From the NCBI GenBank assembly GCA_910575475.1, contig CAJTGD010000014.1:1-64000 (forward strand): DNA of 64,000 nt. The letters run 5' to 3'. Positions 8,609-17,977 of the stretch are shown one piece after another. The notes beneath the pieces were generated by a model. That model saw nothing but the letters and a program-made list of their open reading frames with translations. It did not search any database and was not told where the DNA came from. The first letter of the stretch is position 1. Each line of letters opens with the position of its first letter. A program made the translations under genes and the position numbers. The stretch comes from Lachnospiraceae bacterium (GTDB taxonomy: Bacteria; Bacillota; Clostridia; Lachnospirales; Lachnospiraceae).

Positions 8609-9874
8609 ATGAACAAACAATCTTTGGCAGAGGCCCGGCAGGAAGTTCTATATACATTGCAGAAAAAGATCATCCCCTTCTGGCTCAAAAGAAGTATCGA
8701 TCAGGAATACGGCGGATACCTTACTTCATTTAACCAGGAAGGAATGTGGGGCGGAAATGATGCCAAGTATCTTGTCACACAAAGCCGGATGCTGTGGGGT
8801 TTTTCCCAGCTTTCCATTTTTGCGGAGGACAGTCAGAAGGAAGAGATGAAATACGCTGCGGATCAGGGATTCCATTTTATAGTCAGGCACTTTTGGGATA
8901 CAAAATACGGCGGATTTTTCTGGCAGGTTCACAGAGACGGAACTGCCGCAGACTCTTCTAAGCTTACCTACGGCGAAAGCTTTGCCATTTATGCCCTGAG
9001 CGAATATGCCCTGCGTTATCAAAACCAGGAAGCTTTAGATTATGCAGAGAAGACATTTGAACTGCTTCAATTATATGCAGCAGATACAAAATACGGCGGA
9101 TATTATGAAAATCTGGAAGCCGACTGGAGCGTCTCCCAGGGCGGGGCATGGGCAGGAGACAGAAAATCGCTTGATATCCATATGCATCTGATGGAAGCTT
9201 TTACCACCCTGTACGAAGCGACCGGAAAAGAAATCCACCGCCGGAAGCTGGAAGAATCGATCGGATTGATTTTAGATCATATGGTAAATACAGAGATCGG
9301 TTACGGATATAATCAATTTGACCTGCAGTTCCGGAAGATTCCCGCTATCAATATCATGCGTACCTGGAATGCAGAGCGTGAAACAAATAAAACGATCGAC
9401 ATTCCGACAGACACTACCTCCTACGGACATAACGTGGAATTAAGCTGGCTGTTGGACCATGCTTACAAGATCATGGGCGGCGAAGCAGAGGATCCCGCAC
9501 TGCTGCAAAAGCTTCTGGATCACTCCCTGCAATATGGATATGACTATCAGTACGGCGGAGTGTACCGGGACGGTATTGCTGATAAAGAGGTTTTAGTCAC
9601 GGACAAAGAATGGTGGCAGAATTTCGAATCCCTGGTAGGATATCTGAACGGATATGTAAAGTATAGGGATGAAAAATATTGGAAAGCATTTATTATGACC
9701 TGGGAATTTGTAAAAAACAAATTTATGAATATGGAGGTAGGGGAAAGCAGGCAGCTGCTGGATCGCAGCGGACAGCCTATTGTTTCCAATATGGGAAATC
9801 CCTGGAAAGGAATTTATCACACCGGCCGGGCACTTGGCGAATGTATAAAACGGTTCCATGTGCTGATGCAGTGA
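8609..9874 (+). CDS. AGE-family sugar 2-epimerase (cellobiose/mannobiose type)
   Basis: 421 residues of the N-acylglucosamine 2-epimerase superfamily, an (alpha/alpha)6 barrel. Motifs include WLKRSIDQEYGGYLTSF, WAGDRKSLDIHMHLMEA and TTSYGHNVELSWLL, matching the cellobiose 2-epimerase branch with its catalytic histidines. Such enzymes interconvert the reducing-end glucose and mannose of disaccharides. The start at 8609 follows AAAGGGG; an in-frame ATG at 8543 has no site. It is the first gene of the LacI-controlled operon and its neighbour is a GH38 alpha-mannosidase, so a mannose-containing substrate is likely. Exact substrate is inferred. Confidence 0.88.
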   Translation: MNKQSLAEARQEVLYTLQKKIIPFWLKRSIDQEYGGYLTSFNQEGMWGGNDAKYLVTQSRMLWGFSQLSIFAEDSQKEEMKYAADQGFHFIVRHFWDTKYGGFFWQVHRDGTAADSSKLTYGESFAIYALSEYALRYQNQEALDYAEKTFELLQLYAADTKYGGYYENLEADWSVSQGGAWAGDRKSLDIHMHLMEAFTTLYEATGKEIHRRKLEESIGLILDHMVNTEIGYGYNQFDLQFRKIPAINIMRTWNAERETNKTIDIPTDTTSYGHNVELSWLLDHAYKIMGGEAEDPALLQKLLDHSLQYGYDYQYGGVYRDGIADKEVLVTDKEWWQNFESLVGYLNGYVKYRDEKYWKAFIMTWEFVKNKFMNMEVGESRQLLDRSGQPIVSNMGNPWKGIYHTGRALGECIKRFHVLMQ

Positions 9875-9941
9875 TACTGTTACATGTCAAGGTGCGTCTT
9901 ATAACGTATACCGCGGCGCAAAATATTATGGGAGGATGCTT

Positions 9942-12722
9942 ATGGAAAAGATTACTGGATTTATCATAACTGCCGGACATCTGGATATTGAGTGGTATCA
10001 GCCACTGAATTCTTATCGTTTCTGGACTGTAGAGGCTCTGGAGGATCTGAAGCAAGCAGCAAAACGGTCTGATTTTAAAACCTATGTTTTAGATGGTCAG
10101 GTATTTCCGCTGGAGGAATATCTGGAAGTGGTTCCGGAAGATGAATGCGAGATGCGTGAACTGATCTGCAGCGGGAAGCTTGCCATCGGCCCCTTTTATA
10201 CCCAGTTTGACGAATGGATCCCAAGTGCGGAGAATATGATACGCAACTGTCTCTACGGGAAAAGAAAAGCAGAGCAATTCGGAGGTTATATGCGCGCCGG
10301 ATATCTGCCGGATAATTTTGGACATCCATTGCAGATGCCCCAGATCCTGAATAACTTTGGGATCGACAGCCTGCTGTTTATGCGCGGAATGCCTGAGATC
10401 CCCGGAGGGCATCCGGACGAATTTCTTTACCGGGGGATAGACGGCACTGAAGTCCTGGTAAGTCATTTTCGGGAAAGCTACAGCGGCGCGTTTGATATTT
10501 TTGACAAGGACAACGATCCCATACAGCCCAGGGAGGTTCCCTATTATGGGGAATATCTGTCTTATGAATATCACAGGGAGCTGGCCGAGCACGATGATCC
10601 CGAGCGCATTGCCAAAAATCTGATCGCAAATGTGCACAAAATAAAGGACCGCTATCCGTCTGATATCATCGCCCTGATCGCAGGATATGACCATCTGCCT
10701 CCGCAGATCAATATAGGCGAATCTGTGAAAAAAGCAAATGAACTGCAGGACCAGATCCAATTCATAATGGGAACGGCCGAAGACTACGTCCGTCTGGTGC
10801 AGGAGCAGATCCGGCAGCCTGCCATGTACAGCATGGAGCTGACCGGTTCCAGATATCAGAGCATACTTCTGGGTGCTTTGTCTACCAGAACTTATCTGAA
10901 ACGTCAGAATTTTGCCTGTGAAGCGCTGCTGGAGCGGTATGCAGAACCTCTTGACGCAATTGCTTCATGCTGGAATTATCCGGACAAACCGGCTCTTCTG
11001 GATGAAGCCTGGAAATATATGATGATCAACAGCGCCCACGATTCCATTCATGGATCCAGTACAGATGAGGTGCATGTCGAAATGGAAGCACGATTTGCAA
11101 AGACCCGCCAGATCGCGGCAGGCGTCATTCATGATGCAATGGCCTTTCTGGGGAAGCACGCGGTACGGTGGTGGGAATCCCTGCAGTCTGTCCCGGAGCT
11201 TCAGCGGCCGGTAGCTGGAATCTTTGCGAAAAATGACGGTCACATGCATCGGATCCTTCCAAAAGGTCTGCTGGCCTATGCACCGGTTTCTGCTGATTTT
11301 GCACAGCCGTCAGAGCTTTGGCTCCCCATAGGGGATCATCCGTGCTGTATATGTGACCGGGAGGGGACCCGTTATCCTACGCAGGTACTGGACAGGGAAG
11401 ATGCCGAAAGAAACGGAAAGGGTGAAGTCCGAAACAGTCTTTTCCCGGATCCGATCTATCGAAAAGTACTGTTTCTGCATCCGTACCAGGCAAGCGGTGT
11501 GAATACTCTTGCAGCCGTTCCCGGAATAGGATCAGAATATGAGCCTCTGCAAGCCGGAGATGATTTTCTGGAAAATGAATATTTACGTGTACAGGTAACA
11601 GGATCCTGCATTCAGATCACGGACAAGCCCGGGCAGAAAACCTATTATAATCTGAATCTGCTGGAGGAAGAGGCGGACGCAGGAGACGCGTGGGACTTTT
11701 CCCCGCCCTGGGTTCCCGGAAAGGTCGTCCGTTCCAGTTCATTTCCTTTTACCAGCAGGCTGGCAGAACAAGGCCCTGTCCGCGGAGTATTGGAGGTCAG
11801 CGGAACCATGCGCGTTCCCGCAGGTCTGAAAGGAGATATCCGCCTTGCACAGGAGGTCGATCTGCCTGTATCGTATCGGATTACTGTGTGGCGCGGGATC
11901 AAAAGAGCCGATATCAAGCTGACGATAGACAATACAGCAAAGGATCACCGGATCCGGCTTCGGATTCCGGCCGGCCTGAAGACAGATCATGTTCTGTCCC
12001 AGCAGCATCTGGCAGTCCTGAAGCGCCCCATAGAACGCCCGGCCGCTTCGGAAGCCTGGTATCAGCCTCCCACCCGCCTTCTTCCCTTCCGTGAGTGGAT
12101 CGCTGTGGAGGACGGCACGCACGGAATGGCCGTTGCCTTCAAAGGAATGTATGATTATGAAGCAGTCATGAGTCCGCTCAGCCAGGAGCCTGACCTGTAT
12201 GTAACTCTCGTGCGCGGTTTTGAAAAAATGGGCAGGATTCATATGATGCAGAGAGAATGGCCCGCATCCGAAGCGATCGAAACTCCAGGGGCACAGTGTC
12301 TTGGTATTCAGGAGATGGAATGGTCCTATATTCCGTATGAGACATCAGAAACTGACACGGCGCCGTTTTTACCTTTGGCACAGAGCTTTTTATATCCGCC
12401 TGTTATTCATGCTGTGCGTTCCAGAACCAAGGCCGAGTCCTTTGATTCACTTCCTCCTGCTTTCGGCTGGAATGAAAAGAATATCCAGTTTTCGGCATAT
12501 AAGCAATGTCATGACCGGGATGGATATATGCTCCGTTTCTTTGAAAATCAGGGAAAAAGGACGCGGGCAGACATCCGGATCGGCAATTTCCAAAAGGCCT
12601 GTCTCTCAAATATGAACGAGGAGACACTGGAGGAACTGGATGTATCGGACGGCTCTGTTGTGATAGACATCGCGCCCTATCAGGCGGTGAGCCTGAAATT
12701 AACTTCCCACGAGAGAAGGTGA
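9942..12722 (+). CDS. GH38-family alpha-mannosidase
   Basis: 926 residues, a retaining, zinc-dependent alpha-mannosidase of family GH38. The metal-binding H13-x-D15 sits in GHLDIEW; the expected nucleophile is D90 in GPFYTQFDEW; YLPDNFGH (D124, H128) is the second metal/active-site motif. The N-terminal catalytic barrel is followed by a helical domain and beta-sandwich domains (about residues 530-926). No signal peptide is present, so it acts in the cytoplasm on imported mannosides or N-glycan fragments. The start at 9942 is chosen because GGGAGG is 6 bases upstream; an ATG at 9936 would overlap that site. The next gene begins 5 bases after the stop. Confidence 0.93.
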   Translation: MEKITGFIITAGHLDIEWYQPLNSYRFWTVEALEDLKQAAKRSDFKTYVLDGQVFPLEEYLEVVPEDECEMRELICSGKLAIGPFYTQFDEWIPSAENMIRNCLYGKRKAEQFGGYMRAGYLPDNFGHPLQMPQILNNFGIDSLLFMRGMPEIPGGHPDEFLYRGIDGTEVLVSHFRESYSGAFDIFDKDNDPIQPREVPYYGEYLSYEYHRELAEHDDPERIAKNLIANVHKIKDRYPSDIIALIAGYDHLPPQINIGESVKKANELQDQIQFIMGTAEDYVRLVQEQIRQPAMYSMELTGSRYQSILLGALSTRTYLKRQNFACEALLERYAEPLDAIASCWNYPDKPALLDEAWKYMMINSAHDSIHGSSTDEVHVEMEARFAKTRQIAAGVIHDAMAFLGKHAVRWWESLQSVPELQRPVAGIFAKNDGHMHRILPKGLLAYAPVSADFAQPSELWLPIGDHPCCICDREGTRYPTQVLDREDAERNGKGEVRNSLFPDPIYRKVLFLHPYQASGVNTLAAVPGIGSEYEPLQAGDDFLENEYLRVQVTGSCIQITDKPGQKTYYNLNLLEEEADAGDAWDFSPPWVPGKVVRSSSFPFTSRLAEQGPVRGVLEVSGTMRVPAGLKGDIRLAQEVDLPVSYRITVWRGIKRADIKLTIDNTAKDHRIRLRIPAGLKTDHVLSQQHLAVLKRPIERPAASEAWYQPPTRLLPFREWIAVEDGTHGMAVAFKGMYDYEAVMSPLSQEPDLYVTLVRGFEKMGRIHMMQREWPASEAIETPGAQCLGIQEMEWSYIPYETSETDTAPFLPLAQSFLYPPVIHAVRSRTKAESFDSLPPAFGWNEKNIQFSAYKQCHDRDGYMLRFFENQGKRTRADIRIGNFQKACLSNMNEETLEELDVSDGSVVIDIAPYQAVSLKLTSHERR

Positions 12723-12727
12723 TCTGA

Positions 12728-13636
12728 TTGAAGAATCGCAAAAATCATCTGAAAGGACGCGCCTTGCGGCGTAATATTGCAGGGTATCTGTTTATCGCCC
12801 CGGCCATGGCAGGTTTCATTATTTTTATGCTGATACCGACCATTACCACCGTAGTGCTCAGTTTTTTTGAATGGAACGTTGTAACGGATCCGGTCTTTGC
12901 AGGTATTGAAAATTATACCGCTGTATTTGCAGACCCGCTGTTCTGGAACTCAATAAAAGTCACTTTACAGTATATGATCTATCATATACCGGCAAGCCTG
13001 ATCCTTGCATTTATCATGGCAATTGCCTTGAAGCAGAAGATCCGCGGCGTAGGGATATTCCGTACAGCCTTTGTACTTCCATGGATCACTACGCCGATCA
13101 TTATTTCCTTTATATGGAAATGGATCTTAGATCCGAATTTCGGAATATTAAACTATCTGGCAAAAAGCCTGGGGATGGATTTAAGCAATGTCATTAATTC
13201 AGAATGGTTTCCCATGGTATCGGTTGCCCTGATCAATATGTGGATCTTCTGCGGATATCATATGATGATCTTCACCGCAGGCCTGGGAAATATTCCAGAA
13301 ACCCTGTATGAGGCCGCTGAGATTGACGGTGCGAACAGCCTGCAGCGCACCTTTAAGATCACAGTCCCTCTGATGCGTCCCACGATCATGTTTGCCATGA
13401 TCACTTCTGTGATCGGCTCCTTCCAGATCTTTGATCTGATCTATGGGATGTATCAGGGCGGCCCAGGGGATACTACGCGTGTATACTATTACTATATTTA
13501 CGAAAATGCTTTCGTTTATTTTAAAATGGGATATGCCTGTACCTTATCCGTAATCTTATTTTTACTGCTGGTAGGCTTTACATTATTACAATACGTTTTG
13601 TTCCAGAAAAACATGGTTACTGATTATTCATCTTGA
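12728..13636 (+). CDS. Sugar ABC transporter permease, MalF/UgpA type
   Basis: 302 residues with six predicted membrane helices and the EAA loop (ETLYEAAEIDGANSLQRTFK) that contacts the ATPase. It forms half of the membrane channel of a CUT1 sugar importer. The start codon is TTG with AAGGTG upstream. It follows the mannosidase by 5 bases and overlaps the next gene's frame, so it belongs to the same operon. No ATPase gene is present in the locus, which is usual for CUT1 systems that share one MsmX-like ATPase. Likely substrate: a mannoside oligosaccharide. Confidence 0.93.
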   Translation: MKNRKNHLKGRALRRNIAGYLFIAPAMAGFIIFMLIPTITTVVLSFFEWNVVTDPVFAGIENYTAVFADPLFWNSIKVTLQYMIYHIPASLILAFIMAIALKQKIRGVGIFRTAFVLPWITTPIIISFIWKWILDPNFGILNYLAKSLGMDLSNVINSEWFPMVSVALINMWIFCGYHMMIFTAGLGNIPETLYEAAEIDGANSLQRTFKITVPLMRPTIMFAMITSVIGSFQIFDLIYGMYQGGPGDTTRVYYYYIYENAFVYFKMGYACTLSVILFLLLVGFTLLQYVLFQKNMVTDYSS

Positions 13637-13650
13637 CGGGAGGGATTCTG

Positions 13651-13944
13651 ATGTCACTAAAAAGAAATAAGCAGATCAAGCGTATCATAACCTATGCGTT
13701 TTGTATCACAGGACTTCTCATAGCCCTCTTTCCCCTGATATGGATATTACTGTCAGCATTAAAACCCTCTCAGGAAATGTTCGCTTATCCGCCTACTATA
13801 TTTCCTTCCAGGGTCACCTTCGAAAATTTTGCGGCTGCCTGGAACAAGGCATCCTTTGGACGGTACTTTTTGAATTCCATTTTTGTCACAGCAGTCGTCG
13901 TATGCGGACAGGTTTTCTTCAGCGCAATGACAGGCTTTAAATAA
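13651..13944 (+). pseudogene. Truncated sugar ABC permease, MalG type
   Basis: Only 97 residues of a protein that should be about 275. It begins normally (GGGAGG site, cytoplasmic tail, first membrane helix ITYAFCITGLLIALFPLIWI, external segment EMFAYPPTIFPS, start of helix 2) and stops with TAA straight after VFFSAMTGFK. The remaining helices and the EAA loop are missing; no continuation is readable in other frames before the binding-protein gene. The partner permease and binding protein are intact. Either the importer is dead, or another MalG protein replaces this one, or the assembly lost about 500 bases here. Confidence 0.85.
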
Positions 13945-13970
13945 AAGCAGTCATTGTATAAGAGAGCATA

Positions 13971-14028
13971 GTTACGGTTCGCCGGCTGTCCAGCGGATCG
14001 TAACGAGCAAGCTGCTGTGAACAGCAGC
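13971..14028 (+). promoter_or_regulatory. Two hairpins between permease and binding-protein genes
   Basis: GTTACGGTTCGCCGG (13971-13985) pairs with CCAGCGGATCGTAAC (13990-14004) with wobbles and one mismatch; GCTGCTGT pairs with ACAGCAGC at 14011-14028. There is no T run, so they are not terminators. Such hairpins could protect the downstream binding-protein mRNA and raise its level relative to the permeases. Function inferred. Confidence 0.45.
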
Positions 14029-14060
14029 AAAACAATCAATTCACCAAAGGAGGAATCAGT

Positions 14061-15425
14061 ATGAAAAAAGCAACTCGTTTTACAGCATTGGCATGTACCG
14101 TTCTGCTCGTCAGCAGTATGCTGGCTGCATGCGGTCCCAAGGACGCCGCAGAAAGCGGGCCGGAGGATCAGGACACTTCTCAAACTGCGTCTGAGGAAAG
14201 CACAGGTTCCGAAAAAGACATTGAAGGCAGCATCCGTTATTTTACATGGACAGAAGAGCAGGTGGACGGCATCAATGAGTCTATCCAGGCTTTCAACAAA
14301 GAATATCCCAATATCAAGGTGGATCTGCAGACCGCACCCTGGGATCAGTACTGGAGCAAGATGCAGACAGAGATCGCAGGCGGAACCTGTGCCGATGTCT
14401 TTATGAATCAGACCTGGTATTTTAAGACGCTGCAGGAATCCGGGGCAGCGGAGCCTTTAACACCCCTGATCGAGCGGGATGGATACTCTTTGGAAGGACA
14501 TAATCAAAAAGTAATCGATATCTACACAGAAGCAGATACGCTCTATGCAATGCCCCAGGACTGGGATTGCGAGTGTATCGTTTACAACAAGGATTTGTTT
14601 GACAAATATGATGTGCCCTACCCGGATGAAACATTACAGTGGAATCCAACTGACGGAGGCTCCTTTTTGGAACTGGCCCAGAAAATGACGATTGACAAAA
14701 ATGGGAAAAATGTTACGGAAGAAGGCTTTGATCCCGACAATATCGTAAGCTATGGATTTCTCGTACAAAATTCCAACAACGCATGCTACTGGAACTTTAT
14801 CGCTATGAACGGAAGAGATGTCAATAAATATGACGATCCGAAAACTGTAGAAGCCATGCAGTTTTTGCAGGACCTGATGTTCAAATATAAGGTAGCTCCG
14901 CAGATGGCTTCCGTTCAGTCCATGGGCGCTGATGCCATGTTTGCAAGCGGCAATGTCGCAATGTATACGACCGGCAACTGGGTACTCTCTACTCTGGGTA
15001 AAACTTGCGGCTTTGACTGGCAGACCGCACTGCTGCCGGAAGGACCGGAAGGCCGATGCACCCTGGTAAATGGGATCGGACAGTCTGTTTACAGCAAAAG
15101 CAAAAATAAAGAAGCTGCCTGGGAATTTGTAAAATGGCTGGGAAGCGACGGGCATCAGGAAATCATGGGGAGTACGGGCACTGTATTTCCATCCAAAAAT
15201 GATTACTGGGACAACTATATTGATTATTGGGCCGGTAAGGGCGTAGATGCGTCTCCATTTAGGGATATGTTTGATGTAGCCGAAGTATATACCGCTCCAA
15301 TGGTTCCCCACTGGAATGAAAAAAATGCCGCGATCACAAAAAATGTGGATCTGCTGTTGATGGATAAGATCAATGCCCAGGAAATGGGAGACGCGATCGC
15401 AGCAGAATATGCAAAACTAGAATAA
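14061..15425 (+). CDS. Sugar ABC transporter substrate-binding lipoprotein
   Basis: 454 residues, extracellular solute-binding protein of the CUT1 family. A lipoprotein signal ends in LAAC with the lipidated Cys24, followed by an acidic Ser/Glu linker to about residue 55 and the binding fold (IRYFTWTEEQVDGINES; GGTCADVFMNQTWYF; GNVAMYTTGNWVLSTL). AAGGAGG lies upstream. It is the last gene of the operon, an unusual place, since such genes normally come before the permeases; two hairpins separate it from the truncated permease. It should deliver a mannose-type oligosaccharide to the permeases. Confidence 0.93.
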   Translation: MKKATRFTALACTVLLVSSMLAACGPKDAAESGPEDQDTSQTASEESTGSEKDIEGSIRYFTWTEEQVDGINESIQAFNKEYPNIKVDLQTAPWDQYWSKMQTEIAGGTCADVFMNQTWYFKTLQESGAAEPLTPLIERDGYSLEGHNQKVIDIYTEADTLYAMPQDWDCECIVYNKDLFDKYDVPYPDETLQWNPTDGGSFLELAQKMTIDKNGKNVTEEGFDPDNIVSYGFLVQNSNNACYWNFIAMNGRDVNKYDDPKTVEAMQFLQDLMFKYKVAPQMASVQSMGADAMFASGNVAMYTTGNWVLSTLGKTCGFDWQTALLPEGPEGRCTLVNGIGQSVYSKSKNKEAAWEFVKWLGSDGHQEIMGSTGTVFPSKNDYWDNYIDYWAGKGVDASPFRDMFDVAEVYTAPMVPHWNEKNAAITKNVDLLLMDKINAQEMGDAIAAEYAKLE

Positions 15426-15440
15426 CCGATCCTTTTCCAC

Positions 15441-15474
15441 ACGGTCAGCGTCTGAAATGCGCTGACCGTTTTTT
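15441..15474 (+). terminator. Intrinsic terminator of the mannoside operon
   Basis: ACGGTCAGCG pairs with CGCTGACCGT and is followed by a run of T, 15 bases after the binding-protein stop. Confidence 0.9.
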
Positions 15475-15483
15475 ATACGATAC

Positions 15484-16191
15484 TCACGGCAGATTTATCT
15501 GGCGCGTATTAGAACTCTTCCCCTCCCGTTCAATCGCCTGGATGATCTGCTTCCGGTCAGCTTCATTGAGTTCTATGAACTGGCATCCGTACTCGAACAG
15601 CTCATCCTCTCTTTCGACAATGCGGCATACTTCTGTCAAGATAAGGGAGCTGTCTCTGTCCGGGTGCAGCTTCACCTGCAGAAAGAACCTGTCCCCCAGT
15701 TCCAATGCAGGCTCCGTCCTGATATATGCGCCGCCTACGCTGATATTGAGCAGCCTGCAGGGTTCCTTTTCTGTCTCTGCCCCTTCCGTCAGTATCATAC
15801 TGCCGTCCAGATCCGTATTCAAACGGTAAAAGGCGCGGTCATTGCCGGATTTGATAAATGTCAGTCCCTCCACCGGCCAGATGCTGCCCTTCCCCTGCTT
15901 CAGAGTTCCTTCCATGTGGATCACTTTTTTATCGATATCGCTGTAACCGCGGATCCTGATCTTCATTTCCTCTTCTTCAAATAAAAACTCTGATTCCGAA
16001 TACTGGTGCAGCTTTGCACTGTTCCCGTGCAGACTCATCAGCTTTGCGATGAAGATCAGCTGCTTCTTTTCGTCCATGATCTCGACACGCATGCCGGAAT
16101 AAGCTCCGCGCGCTTCCAATGTGAGTTCCTTTTCAGGCGCCTGAGCCGGCTCCTTTTTCGCAGATTTTCCAAATAAATGAAATAAGTTCAT
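15484..16191 (-). CDS. PilZ-domain c-di-GMP receptor
   Basis: 235 residues. The N-terminal half (about 25-110) resembles the YcgR-type flagellar-brake domain; the C-terminal half is a PilZ domain. Both c-di-GMP motifs are present: the RxxxR element in DRAFYRLN and the D/NxSxxG element as NISVGG. A predicted role is to alter motility or surface functions when c-di-GMP binds. The start has GGAGG eight bases upstream. A diguanylate cyclase with an I-site lies in the same window at 46.9-48.3 kb, so the bacterium makes this messenger. It stands alone, convergent with the binding-protein gene. Confidence 0.88.
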   Translation of the reverse strand: MNLFHLFGKSAKKEPAQAPEKELTLEARGAYSGMRVEIMDEKKQLIFIAKLMSLHGNSAKLHQYSESEFLFEEEEMKIRIRGYSDIDKKVIHMEGTLKQGKGSIWPVEGLTFIKSGNDRAFYRLNTDLDGSMILTEGAETEKEPCRLLNISVGGAYIRTEPALELGDRFFLQVKLHPDRDSSLILTEVCRIVEREDELFEYGCQFIELNEADRKQIIQAIEREGKSSNTRQINLP

Positions 16192-16227
16192 AAAATCCTC
16201 CTACCGGATATGTATACCTTTTGAAAT

Positions 16228-16262
16228 GGCCGGATGGCCATGATGGGATGCCCTCGGGTATA
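16228..16262 (+). repeat. 35-bp intergenic repeat, copy 1
   Basis: Copy 1 of a family found also at 19146-19180 (opposite strand, 32 of 35 identical) and 53364-53397. It contains GGCCGGATGGCCAT and GGGATGCCC. Here TATACC (16213-16218) upstream mirrors GGTATA at the right end, so the element may be about 50 bp with short terminal inverted repeats. Confidence 0.65.
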
Positions 16263-16384
16263 AGTATTAAAACATAAATACACTTTTAAAGCAAGAAAAA
16301 ACGCTAAACCTCTTTTAGTACATAGCCGGGCAGGAATTTAAAAAATAACAGGTTTTGAGATTGTTGAGTTGAAACAAATAGTGT

Positions 16385-16420
16385 AAAAAACGCACAGCAG
16401 ATCCGCCGCCATGCGTTTTT
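16385..16420. terminator. Intrinsic terminator
   Basis: AAAAACGCA and TGCGTTTTT pair around a 17-base loop. It lies 60 bases past the stop of the ferritin-like gene on the minus strand; A and T runs make it usable from both sides. Confidence 0.7.
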
Positions 16421-16481
16421 GCTTCAATTCCACTTTTGGATGCTCCTGTAACGGTATCCAGTCTATTTCAAGCCTCCTGTC

Positions 16482-17030
16482 CTACACTTCTCTTTCCAAT
16501 GCCTGCAGCAGCATCACATGGTATTCCTCATCCTGGATGATCCGTCTCAGCACTGTATTTACACAGTCGTCATCGATCATCTTGATATGCATCTGGTACT
16601 GGCTGATCGCATCCTTTTCCGCCGCAATGTCGGCCTGAAGCATTTTCCCCACATGTTCGGGGATGGTCAGGTATTCCGGCGTCCACATCCTGGGCCGTCC
16701 GTTATAGGGCCTTGCGATAAAATCCACCTTCCCGCCCAGCAGGCAGATCAGCTGGCCCAGCTTCTGCAGATGCATCATCTCCGCGATCCCAATTCCCAGA
16801 AGTGTCTTTGCCATGGCGCATTTTTCGTGAGAAATGCGGTTTTCGTTGTTGATGTACTGAGTGATTGCGGACAGCTCCGACACCGGCCCGCAGTAATCCA
16901 TGCCCAGCAGATTTGCATAGGCCGGATTCTCCCTCCTCACCTGGATTGGCGGATAAGGCAGATCGACCATGATCGGTTTTATGCCCGCAAAGCTGCAGGT
17001 ATTTGTCAGACATGCTTCGTTTCTTTCCAT
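16482..17030 (-). CDS. Ferritin-like di-metal protein (Mn-catalase/CotJC-like)
   Basis: 182 residues with the four-helix ferritin-like pattern: Glu in VSELSAITQY, ExxH in AEMMHLQ, Glu in AAEKDAISQY and ExxH in DEEYHVML, enough ligands for a two-metal site. It may be a manganese catalase relative or a spore-coat CotJC-type protein; the family cannot be fixed by eye. The start at 17030 follows AAGGAG by 11 bases; the frame upstream is open without a site. It is a single-gene unit. Function in peroxide or iron handling is inferred from the fold. Confidence 0.7.
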   Translation of the reverse strand: MERNEACLTNTCSFAGIKPIMVDLPYPPIQVRRENPAYANLLGMDYCGPVSELSAITQYINNENRISHEKCAMAKTLLGIGIAEMMHLQKLGQLICLLGGKVDFIARPYNGRPRMWTPEYLTIPEHVGKMLQADIAAEKDAISQYQMHIKMIDDDCVNTVLRRIIQDEEYHVMLLQALEREV

Positions 17031-17162
17031 ATTATGAAATGTTCTCCTTAAGCTCTTCCTTAGTTGATGATATGCCGGAGCAGTCATAACTATGAACCTA
17101 ACCTGGATAAACCAGAAAATAACAGCAAAACAGCGGCTCAGTTTCCCAAGCCGCACTCCCTT

Positions 17163-17594
17163 TTACTCGTCCCGCTTTTCCGTTTTCTCCAGTCTCAGAT
17201 AATCCGCATAGTATTTATAATATACATCCCGGATCACGGCGTTCGGCGTTTCCAGCACCACATCATAGACCGCCCCGTTTCCTTGCTTGCCGTAATCGCT
17301 CTTGATATTCACATCCGCCATCTGGCGGACTTCCCCCAACGCCAGAAAATACATCACCAGATTACTGTTCAGGATCCGCTCTGCCTGCTTTGGGTCATGG
17401 CAGAATACATATCCGTTGTAATACGCAGTCAGCCGGTTCAGGACAGCGTCCCAATCCGCGATTCCCAGCTCGCCCAGAACTTTTCTCGTCTCCGCTTCCG
17501 TAAATCCGGCCATCGCGTTTACCCTTGGATTCATGGAAATATTTTTGGCAATATTGAACCCGCTGGTCAGGCTGTCCAGAGTCATGCCGGTCAC
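17163..17594 (-). pseudogene. Fragment of AAA-ATPase-like/PD-(D/E)XK protein
   Basis: 143 codons matching the middle of the large AAA-ATPase-like proteins with a C-terminal nuclease domain that are common in gut anaerobes. The landmark is TGMTLDSLTSGFNIAKNIS, followed by MAGFTEAETRKVL and AYYNGYVFCH. Full-length members are about 520 or more residues; the N-terminal P-loop part and the C-terminal nuclease part are both absent. The frame starts (GTG at 17594) inside the stop codon of the short remnant before it, so this is a splice of two broken genes. Confidence 0.75.
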
Positions 17595-17692
17595 TCCTGT
17601 AGTCTTTCTTCTTCTCTTCCCTCTTGCCTTCCCTCTTCTCTGCCTTTATTTACCAGCTTTTGTCCAAGTCGCGTCAATCCGACCACCTCCAT
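17591..17692 (-). pseudogene. Remnant tail of an Rpn-type transposase/nuclease
   Basis: 33 codons ending in GREEGRQEGREEERLQE, the charged repeat tail typical of Rpn-family PD-(D/E)XK transposases. The catalytic part is missing. An ATG with GG-rich sequence before it exists at 17692, but translation is not assumed. Confidence 0.5.
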
Positions 17693-17871
17693 CAATAATT
17701 CCCCTGAATACCAGGAAAGATAAAACCAGATAATAGAATAAATGGATACTGATTGATCGGTGAATGTTCCAAAAGGTATGAAGTATAAAAATGGACGGTT
17801 TCTCTATATCAGATCACTGTCTGTAAAGAGAAATTTAATATAGCTCGAACAGAATGTCAATAAATAAAGAA

Positions 17872-17906
17872 AACAGCCGCAGACTTTTTTTGAATCTGCG
17901 GCTGTT
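17872..17906 (-). terminator. Intrinsic terminator after the anti-sigma remnant
   Basis: AACAGCCGCAGA pairs perfectly with TCTGCGGCTGTT. On the minus strand it is followed by TTTTCTTT, about 70 bases past the end of the frameshifted anti-sigma gene. Confidence 0.8.
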
Positions 17907-17977
17907 AAAGCTGCTTATTCCATTTTTATATTACGCTCTATATCTGTGTTATCCCTGATTGCCCTCACCACTCTTAG

